64,000 bases of DNA from Terriglobia bacterium (GTDB taxonomy: Bacteria; Acidobacteriota; Terriglobia; Versatilivoradales; Versatilivoraceae), in the NCBI GenBank assembly GCA_022452285.1, contig JAKUNG010000009.1:62001-126000 (forward strand), written 5' to 3'. Below the pieces are notes generated by a model. That model had not been told where the DNA came from. It did not search any database and worked only from the letters and a program-made list of their open reading frames with translations. Made by a program: the position numbers and the translations under genes. Shown in pieces: positions 57,448-64,000 of the stretch (position 1 is the stretch's first letter; every line of letters starts with the position of its first letter).

Positions 57448-59061
57448 TTAGGACATGCCAACTGTTCGGCCGAAGCTGTCTTGATAGGCTTCTGGATCAA
57501 TTCGAGCATCGATTAAAGTAGTATGCTCAGATTTTAAAGATTTTTTCAATGCTACTTCAAAATCCTCTGGATTATTAACTGTAACTCCATTCAGACCAAT
57601 TGATTTGGCCAAATCCTCAAAACAGATTGGATGAAGATCTAAACCATGAGACTCGAAATCACGGATTTTCTGTCTAGCTTTCATTGTGCCAAGCGCTTGA
57701 TCATTCATTATAATTAGTGGCACAGCAACACCAGTGCGCGCCAAAACTTCTAACTCTCCTAAGCGCATTAATAAACTACCATCACCACCCAAGCCAATCA
57801 TTGGTCGATTTGGCTCAGCAAGTTTAGCTCCACAAATAGCTGGAATTGTCAGACCCATAGTCCGTCCACCAGAGGTTCCAAAATAGGTCCCAGGCTGATC
57901 TACACACCACAAATGTTCTAGCATACAGACAAAGACTCCCGTTTCAGAAAAAAGAATCCCATCTGATGGCAAAACTTCCTGGGTAATTTGAATGATGTCT
58001 TGTGCCGTAAAACGCGCATTGCTTGGACGTTTAAAAGAAGAAAGAATATTCTCTCTCAATCCTTGAGTTTTGTCAGGATTAAAACCTTTTCTTGGTTGGG
58101 ATAGTAGGGACTTCAGGGTATCTTTAAGATTACCATTAACTCGAACAGATGGCTGTTGTGATAGTGGACGATATTCTGAACGGCCCAAGAGTTCCGCAGT
58201 CGGAAGACTTGAATTCCATGGAACGTGAGTCATTAAATCATCAACACCAACCAAAAGAACTGCATCACACTCATCAAATACCTGGGACTCAACTATGCCC
58301 GGAGTAAACTGGCCAATATAGACACCAGCCCAATTTTTGTGGGATTCTGGAAATACTCCACGGGCTTCCATAGTCACTAGAACGGAAGCATTTAAATTTT
58401 CAACTAAATCAACTAGTTCCTTGCAAGCATTTTCCCTATCAACATCAGCACCTGCCATTACCACAATTTTTTCGTGGTTAGAAAGAAATTCTTTACAGGC
58501 AATAATTTCACTTTCCTTTATAGAAGAAGAAGGTGTCTTAGATCGAGGTGAAAGAGGCATACCACAAGTCGCCTCTCCAAGGTTTGCTGGAAAATTCAAG
58601 AGACTCGGCCCAGGGCGACCATCCTCAGCAAAAAAAACAGCCTCTTGAACCGATAACGGCGCATTTTCAGTAGAAAGAGTTTGACGATAACGCTCTATAC
58701 CACTAAACAGGTTTAACTGATCACAGTGCTGTGCCATTCGATACTTTGCACTTTCAGGAGGACAAGTTTCACAAATTGCTACCATTGGGACTCTTTCAAA
58801 ATGGACATTAGCAGCTCCACCCACTAAATTAGCAGCACCCACTCCCCGAATGGTTAAAGCCAGACCAGGCGTACCTTTCATCAATCCATAGTAGGCTGCC
58901 ATAATGGCAGCAGAAGACTCATGATTCACACTAATGAAATCAACCCCCATTTTTCGACCAGCTTCCATTAAATCCAGCGGAGAACCTCCCCCGGGAATTC
59001 CAAAAAAGTGCTGCAAGTTTCGATTTCGTGCTTCTGAAATAATCAGTTCAGCAATCGTCAT
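57448..59061 (-). CDS. TPP-dependent 2-oxoacid decarboxylase / acetolactate synthase-like enzyme
   Basis: A 537-residue enzyme with the three domains of the acetolactate synthase/benzoylformate decarboxylase family. The cofactor Glu is in VNHESSAAIMAAYYG near residue 43, and the TPP/Mg motif is GGDGSLLMRLGELEVL near residue 429 with MNDQALG after it. It is single-chain, unlike the split decarboxylase at 48-49 kb. No regulatory subunit gene is adjacent, so classical acetolactate synthase is less likely; benzoylformate- or phenylpyruvate-type decarboxylation is possible. Confidence 0.88.
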   Translation of the reverse strand: MTIAELIISEARNRNLQHFFGIPGGGSPLDLMEAGRKMGVDFISVNHESSAAIMAAYYGLMKGTPGLALTIRGVGAANLVGGAANVHFERVPMVAICETCPPESAKYRMAQHCDQLNLFSGIERYRQTLSTENAPLSVQEAVFFAEDGRPGPSLLNFPANLGEATCGMPLSPRSKTPSSSIKESEIIACKEFLSNHEKIVVMAGADVDRENACKELVDLVENLNASVLVTMEARGVFPESHKNWAGVYIGQFTPGIVESQVFDECDAVLLVGVDDLMTHVPWNSSLPTAELLGRSEYRPLSQQPSVRVNGNLKDTLKSLLSQPRKGFNPDKTQGLRENILSSFKRPSNARFTAQDIIQITQEVLPSDGILFSETGVFVCMLEHLWCVDQPGTYFGTSGGRTMGLTIPAICGAKLAEPNRPMIGLGGDGSLLMRLGELEVLARTGVAVPLIIMNDQALGTMKARQKIRDFESHGLDLHPICFEDLAKSIGLNGVTVNNPEDFEVALKKSLKSEHTTLIDARIDPEAYQDSFGRTVGMS

Positions 59062-59305
59062 GATCTTATCCTTAACAATCCATTAACATTAATTTTAAAT
59101 CGGTGACCCTGAATCCTCAGAGTATAACTACCACATTATTTTGAAGAGATAGCATTTGTCTCATTTTTAATACCCTTTGTAAAGATGGTTGAAAGAATAT
59201 CTATAAAGGATATTAGAAAATGATAATGAGTTACTTGACCGTTTCTAACAAAATAACTTAGGATCATTCTGTACTATAAAAATCAACTTGGAAAGGGTCG
59301 CTCTG

Positions 59306-62137
59306 ATGAAAGCTTTATATCTTACTCCATTAATAATCTTGGCCTTTCTTTGGCAATCTGTCTTTCAATTCCCTTCAGACAGACATCAAAAATGGTTAAA
59401 CCATACTCTTTTTGAAGACTTTTCTCCGGGTTATTCTGAGGATAGTGGTTTAAACCTCTATGTCACAAAATCAGGATCAATACGTATGATCAATATGCTG
59501 GATTTTAATAATGATAGTTATCTAGACATATTTGTACCCCAGGATCACAACCAAGTTGAAAATGAAGATCTTCTTATATATTGGGGAAGTAACCAAGGAC
59601 CTCAATCAATCCTCCCACCCCTACCTAAGCAACAACCACTCGGCCGACTACTTCGTGGAATCAATTCTCGAAAACAGTTGGCCACTAGGTTGCCTAGCGA
59701 TGGAGGTGGCCCATCACTGATAGTTGACCTCAATAATGATGGGTATAAGGAAATCGTTTTTTGTAATTTCATCCATAATTACACGGTTTATATGAATGCC
59801 ATAATTTATTGGGGTAGTATAGATGGATATAACCCTGCAAAAACAACCAAGCTTCCAACCCTGATGGCTGCATCATTAGACGCTGCTGATTTCAATCAAG
59901 ATGGCTATCTTGACCTTGTCTTTGCAAATAACGGTACCGAGGGTGGAGATCGTCATGGATATTTCCGTCACCTTGAATCTTATATTTATTGGAATGGACC
60001 TACTGGCTTCAGTGTAGAACGAAGAAGCTCCATTCCAACAATCAGTGCTATTGACTGCAAAACGGCTGACCTCAACGGAGACAGTTATCCAGATCTGATT
60101 TTCTTAAATAACAATTCTAAAGAAAGAAGTGTTTATCTTTATTGGGGTGGATCTGAAGGTTTCTCAAAGGACCGGCGAAAGGTCTGGAATTGGGGAGAAA
60201 GTTCAGGGATTGAATTGGCAGATCTCAATCAGGACAGCATACTTGATCTAGTTTTGATCGGAAAAAATCAACTTGCACAAATTAAACTGGGAACCGGAAC
60301 TGGATTTAGAGAAGAGTCTTGGCGAGATTTGCCTGTCGAGGGGGCAGCGTCTTGTACCATTTCTGATTTGAACAAAGATGGGTTTTTGGACTTAGTATTT
60401 CCCAACAGAGACGATGAATTTTCCTTTATTTACTGGGGAAATAAAAACGGACCCTCAAAAGAAAATAGGATTGAGTTACCTACCCTACATGCAACAGATG
60501 CTACCCAAAGAGATTTTAATAATGATGGTTGGATTGATGTGGCATTTTCTAACGAACATGATGAGAAAAGTTTTGACGTAAATTCTTATATTTATTGGAA
60601 TAGTCCAACCGGTTTTCATGCAGCTCATCGACGTGAACTCCAGGGATTTGGAGCAGTTAGTCTAGCGGCTGACGACCTTAATCGGGACGGCCATCAGGAT
60701 TTGGTTCTGATCAACCAAAATTCAGGAAAACGTAGCCCCCTCAATTCTTTTATTTATTGGGGAAATCCTCACCATCATTATTCTGATTCCGCCCTATCAA
60801 CATTTCCCAAATCAATGTCAGCGCCAGCTGTCGCTGATCTCAACCATGATAGTTGGATTGACATTGCGTTTCCACACGGATTAATCTACTGGGGTAATCC
60901 TAACGGTTATCATCTAAAACAAAGTCAACAATTACCTGTCACAAAGGGCATGGGAGCTGCCACTGCAGACCTTAATCGAGATGGTTATCTAGATCTTGTC
61001 ATTACTGCAGGATTTGCTCATGCTGATGATTCTCAGCCAACTGCTTTTATTGTGTGGGGCAATGGTAAGGGTTATGACTGGAACCACAAAATGCAGCTTA
61101 AATTGAACGTAATTGGACCTCAAAGCCCAACGATTGCGGACTTTAATAAAGACGGATTTCTCGATTTAATTGTTTCTGATGTAGACAGCAAGCAAGTAGA
61201 TCTTTTCTGGGGAACATCAGAAGGTAAGTTCAGTAAAGACCACTACACCTCACTTCAAATTCAACAATCCTCCACAATTGAAGTTGCAGACCTGAATGAC
61301 GATAAGTGGCTAGACCTTATTGTGGGTGGAGGCTGGGATACTGCATTGTTTGGACGCCCAACCGATCATGTATCAATTGTTTGGGGAAGCTCTAAAGGAT
61401 TTCAAGAGGATAATATTCTCCGTCTAGAAGGCTATGACCCTTTAGAACATGTTGTGGCTGATCTTAATAAAGATGGTTTCTTAGACATTGTGATGAGTAA
61501 CTATCATGCCTATTTTACTAGAAGCATACCAGCGTTTATCTATTGGGGGGCAGCAGATGGCATCTATAGTGAATCCCGGCGAAGTCAAGTACCTGCTGAA
61601 TCTTCTGGAGCTTTAACAGTGGCTGATTTCAATCAAGATTCTTGGCTTGATATTGTAGTTTTTAATCATTTAGACAATGGTGATCACAGTACTGGTTCCA
61701 ACATTTTTTGGGGGGGACCTGAAGGTTATTCCTACTCTCGGCGCCAATGGATACAAACCTTCGGACCTCATTTTGGCGCAAGGAGAGATATTGGCAATAT
61801 TTATGATCGAAAACTGCAGGAAAGTTTTGTCTCGGCCCCAATTTTTGTACCAGCTAAAGTCAGACCAAGTCGTCTGCGCTGGGATGCAACCACACCGCAT
61901 GGTACTGGTGTTAAATTCCAGATACGAACTGCCCAATCCAAAAAAGATTTAGAAAATAATAGCTGGATAGGATCTAATGGCATCAACGGTTTTTTCGAAA
62001 ACTCTGGGGAGAATATTCACTCATCAGATACCTATCAATGGATTCAATATCGAGCCACGTTGACTACACCTAATGCTGGAAGTACACCCATACTAGAAGC
62101 TGTATACATCGACGTTGGTTCAGCAGGTGTCCAGTAG
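59306..62137 (+). CDS. Secreted FG-GAP/VCBS repeat propeller protein
   Basis: A 943-residue exported protein. A signal peptide (LYLTPLIILAFLWQSVFQ) is followed by about 14 repeats, each pairing a calcium-type loop (DFNQDGYLDLVF) with an aromatic element of the form YWGSxxGF, from about residue 70 to 830, and a final beta-rich domain of about 100 residues. This may form two seven-bladed propellers. The frame can start at TTG 59288, but ATG 59306 with GAAAGGG 8 bases upstream is preferred. Calcium-stabilised carbohydrate or protein binding is inferred. Confidence 0.85.
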   Translation: MKALYLTPLIILAFLWQSVFQFPSDRHQKWLNHTLFEDFSPGYSEDSGLNLYVTKSGSIRMINMLDFNNDSYLDIFVPQDHNQVENEDLLIYWGSNQGPQSILPPLPKQQPLGRLLRGINSRKQLATRLPSDGGGPSLIVDLNNDGYKEIVFCNFIHNYTVYMNAIIYWGSIDGYNPAKTTKLPTLMAASLDAADFNQDGYLDLVFANNGTEGGDRHGYFRHLESYIYWNGPTGFSVERRSSIPTISAIDCKTADLNGDSYPDLIFLNNNSKERSVYLYWGGSEGFSKDRRKVWNWGESSGIELADLNQDSILDLVLIGKNQLAQIKLGTGTGFREESWRDLPVEGAASCTISDLNKDGFLDLVFPNRDDEFSFIYWGNKNGPSKENRIELPTLHATDATQRDFNNDGWIDVAFSNEHDEKSFDVNSYIYWNSPTGFHAAHRRELQGFGAVSLAADDLNRDGHQDLVLINQNSGKRSPLNSFIYWGNPHHHYSDSALSTFPKSMSAPAVADLNHDSWIDIAFPHGLIYWGNPNGYHLKQSQQLPVTKGMGAATADLNRDGYLDLVITAGFAHADDSQPTAFIVWGNGKGYDWNHKMQLKLNVIGPQSPTIADFNKDGFLDLIVSDVDSKQVDLFWGTSEGKFSKDHYTSLQIQQSSTIEVADLNDDKWLDLIVGGGWDTALFGRPTDHVSIVWGSSKGFQEDNILRLEGYDPLEHVVADLNKDGFLDIVMSNYHAYFTRSIPAFIYWGAADGIYSESRRSQVPAESSGALTVADFNQDSWLDIVVFNHLDNGDHSTGSNIFWGGPEGYSYSRRQWIQTFGPHFGARRDIGNIYDRKLQESFVSAPIFVPAKVRPSRLRWDATTPHGTGVKFQIRTAQSKKDLENNSWIGSNGINGFFENSGENIHSSDTYQWIQYRATLTTPNAGSTPILEAVYIDVGSAGVQ

Positions 62138-62168
62138 CCTTATCCAATTAATTCGTGACAATTGAGAC

Positions 62169-63272
62169 TCACTCTGTCCAGGCATCCCTAAAAAATCGGA
62201 GGGCGTTACCGTTCAAAATACCTAAAACCTCCGACTCAGAATATCCAGCCTTATTTAAGACTGGAGAAAAATCCTGTAAATCACTGATTGTATCAATGTC
62301 AGTTGGCGCAATTTCAGCTCCGAAACCTCCATCCAAATCGGTTCCGATGGCAATGTTTTCCAAAGAGCCTCCAGCAAGATTTTTAATGTGTTCGATATGA
62401 GGAATCAGCCCATCCATTCCATACTTTGACACATGAGTATTTTTATCTGGAGGATTTTCCCATTCTATTTCTGGATCAATAAAGTGTTGGCAAAATACCA
62501 TACCAATGACACCCCGACGTCGAATTATTTCTTGAATCATTTCGTCAGTAAGATGTCGCTGTCCCTTTACCACAGATCGGCAAACACAGTGTGAAGCCAT
62601 CACTGGTCCATCCCAAATTTCTAGGGATTCCCAAACAGCCTGATCAGCCATGTGAGTAATGTCCAAGATCATTCCAGCATCACGCATTGCTTTATAAAGA
62701 TCTTTAGCAGGTGGTTTTAAGCCACCAACAGTGTCAGTTCCATGGATATAGGTATTGTGGCCAAAATGAGCAGGTCCTACCACCCTTAAACCAGCATCCC
62801 ACCAAAACTTTACATCCTTTGGATCAATAATAGGATCTGCACTTTCCATCGAAAGGATGTGATAGATCGGGGTCTGGTCTGTTGGATTTTTCCATGCTTC
62901 TTCTGCTTCTTCTAAGTCGATCAGTGATCGGACAGATTTAATTTGACCTTGTCTCTCCATGATCTGGTAGTAAGCTAGATGCCCACGTCCCATGGCAATT
63001 GCCTGTTCTTGTGTCCTCATTCCATCTCGCATTGCTCCTGCTCTTGATTGTATACGGGACATGATAGTACTCAGCATCAAACCTACCTTTCCTTTACGCA
63101 TTTCTGGAAAGGTGACTGTACAGATGCCAACATCATAATCAGATGCTACTTGAGGAGGTTCGCTAGATTCTTGATGACGCACTTCGTGGGCAGTTAAGGT
63201 AAGATCTCGATTCCAATAAATAGCATCCCAAGCTAGGTCAAGATGCAAATCTATGATTAACGGCTGAGGCAT
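62169..63272 (-). CDS. M19 family membrane-dipeptidase homologue
   Basis: A 367-residue zinc peptidase of the renal dipeptidase family, hydrolysing dipeptides or beta-lactam-like bonds. The HxD metal motif is in LIIDLHLDLAWD near residue 14, the bridging Glu is probably in LSMESADP, the later His residues are in ILDITHMA and ASHCV, and IAIGTDLDGGFG closes the site. No signal peptide is seen, so it is probably cytoplasmic. A TTG at 63284 is possible, but ATG 63272 lies 6 bases from GGAG. Confidence 0.9.
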   Translation of the reverse strand: MPQPLIIDLHLDLAWDAIYWNRDLTLTAHEVRHQESSEPPQVASDYDVGICTVTFPEMRKGKVGLMLSTIMSRIQSRAGAMRDGMRTQEQAIAMGRGHLAYYQIMERQGQIKSVRSLIDLEEAEEAWKNPTDQTPIYHILSMESADPIIDPKDVKFWWDAGLRVVGPAHFGHNTYIHGTDTVGGLKPPAKDLYKAMRDAGMILDITHMADQAVWESLEIWDGPVMASHCVCRSVVKGQRHLTDEMIQEIIRRRGVIGMVFCQHFIDPEIEWENPPDKNTHVSKYGMDGLIPHIEHIKNLAGGSLENIAIGTDLDGGFGAEIAPTDIDTISDLQDFSPVLNKAGYSESEVLGILNGNALRFFRDAWTE

Positions 63273-63539
63273 TTCATTCTCCAATATTCATTTAGGTATA
63301 AGCTACTCTCTAGGCTTTTTACAAATTCTCACATAAGATTAAGGGTGATGCAAATAAGACCTGTACAATCTTTAATTAGAAGAACTATTCTATGCATTAT
63401 GATTGTTAACTAAAACTCTAATCATCTAGTACTAGTGGAGGATTTATTGCAATATTTCTTATTATTATTGTAGTCAACAAAAATTAATTAAGAAATTACG
63501 CTTAATGACTTTATCAAGAATAGACCGGGAGACACAAAT

Positions 63540-64000
63540 TTGAAAATTACTGACCTGAGAGTTTTTCATACAAGTGGGGGCCATGCAAATTGGATTTTCG
63601 TTAAACTGTATACTGATGAAGGAATTACTGGAGTAGGTGAATCCACCATGGAACGTCATGACGCAGTCATCATTCAAGCTCTAGAATCTTTCAAGGACTT
63701 CTTGATTGGTCAAGATGCGCACCAAATCGAATACATTTGGAACTCTTTATATAAACAGACCTTCTGGTATGGTCAACTTATTTGTCTCGCTGCCTTAAGT
63801 GGCATTGAACAAGCTCTATGGGATATCAAAGGTCAAGCCCTAGGGGTTCCAATTCATGAACTCCTAGGTGGAAGACTAAGAAACGAAGTCAGGGTCTATT
63901 CAAATGCGTGGGCATTTCAGGAAGTTGTAACTGAAACTAAGCCAGAAGACACGCCAGAATCAGTTGCTAACCGGGCTCTGGATATGGTTTCCCAGGGCTT
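63540..64000 (+). CDS. Partial enolase-superfamily protein (mandelate racemase/galactonate dehydratase-like)
   Basis: A frame starting at TTG 63540, about 8 bases after GGGAG, runs off the right edge for 153 codons. It reads KITDLRVFHTSGG, then a lid-like region (GITGVGEST), then SGIEQALWDIKGQALGVPIHELLGG, which is the classic barrel entry of mandelate-racemase and galactonate-dehydratase enzymes. The catalytic residues lie beyond the window. It probably dehydrates an acid sugar. There is no nearby ATG, so the TTG start is likely. Confidence 0.85.
   Translation, partial: MKITDLRVFHTSGGHANWIFVKLYTDEGITGVGESTMERHDAVIIQALESFKDFLIGQDAHQIEYIWNSLYKQTFWYGQLICLAALSGIEQALWDIKGQALGVPIHELLGGRLRNEVRVYSNAWAFQEVVTETKPEDTPESVANRALDMVSQG

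Noticed and set aside
57448-59061. Sulfoacetaldehyde acetyltransferase (Xsc) identity for the TPP enzyme
   Set aside because: Length and N-terminal sequence fit the decarboxylase/acetolactate synthase group better, and no phosphate acetyltransferase is adjacent.

Overview
The window reads as chromosome from an uncultivated, AT-rich, Gram-negative, probably marine heterotroph. The Gram-negative reading rests on lipoprotein and Tat signals, a periplasmic-binding-protein ABC importer and a membrane-anchored multihaem cytochrome c. Gene content (FG-GAP/UnbV proteins, phytanoyl-CoA dioxygenase, many amidohydrolases and 2-hydroxyacid dehydrogenases, a mandelate-racemase-type enzyme, DUF6754 with a MutL-like protein) recalls Poribacteria, Latescibacteria, Planctomycetes or Chloroflexi relatives. 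That placement is inference and no marker gene fixes it. I saw no rRNA, tRNA, CRISPR array, transposase or prophage gene. Several genes start at GTG or TTG, and one apparently at CTG. || Layout. 0-9.1 kb, mostly minus strand: a catabolic set with a Tat-type amidohydrolase, DUF423, threonine aldolase, RidA, HpcH/HpaI aldolase, a creatinase-like M24 protein and a D-2-hydroxyacid dehydrogenase; a large secreted alpha/beta hydrolase lies on the plus strand. 9.3-19.3 kb: gamma-glutamyltransferase, a Tat lipoprotein with a possible glycosidase-like barrel, an NAD-dependent epimerase and carAB. 19.3-24 kb: a family 2 glycosyltransferase and a four-gene cobalamin-type ABC import operon. 24.4-32.8 kb: a five-haem cytochrome/TPR protein, coupled by overlap to an FG-GAP/UnbV protein and followed by a 1217-residue TPR/FG-GAP/UnbV protein. 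32.9-40.5 kb: a tight operon of eight genes encoding two small proteins, a MutL-like ASKHA ATPase, a barrel-sandwich/KOW protein, a DUF6754 membrane protein and three further membrane proteins. No function is known to me for this module and it is the best candidate for an undescribed system. 40.6-49.2 kb: DUF309, GAPDH, HAD phosphatase, secreted M20 hydrolase, 2-oxoacid:ferredoxin oxidoreductase (KorAB) and a split sulfopyruvate-decarboxylase-like pair. 49.7-64 kb: SDR, PhyH dioxygenase, PQQ-type propeller, a second 2-hydroxyacid dehydrogenase, formate-THF ligase, flavin reductase, an unknown protein, a TPP decarboxylase, a 943-residue FG-GAP protein, an M19 dipeptidase and the start of an enolase-superfamily dehydratase. 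|| How the genes fit together. The metabolic genes suggest use of small oxidised organics (2-hydroxy and 2-oxo acids, possibly sulfonates), feeding C1 units through formate-THF ligase and glycine through threonine aldolase, with ferredoxin-linked oxidation of 2-oxoacids. The cytochrome/UnbV block and the MutL/DUF6754 block look like two adjacent cell-envelope systems. There are also signs of local rearrangement and decay: a 31-bp exact inverted copy of the DUF423 3' end in front of the alpha/beta hydrolase gene, a possible SDR tail remnant near 49.5 kb, and an intergenic repeat-like sequence at 1.8-2.0 kb.
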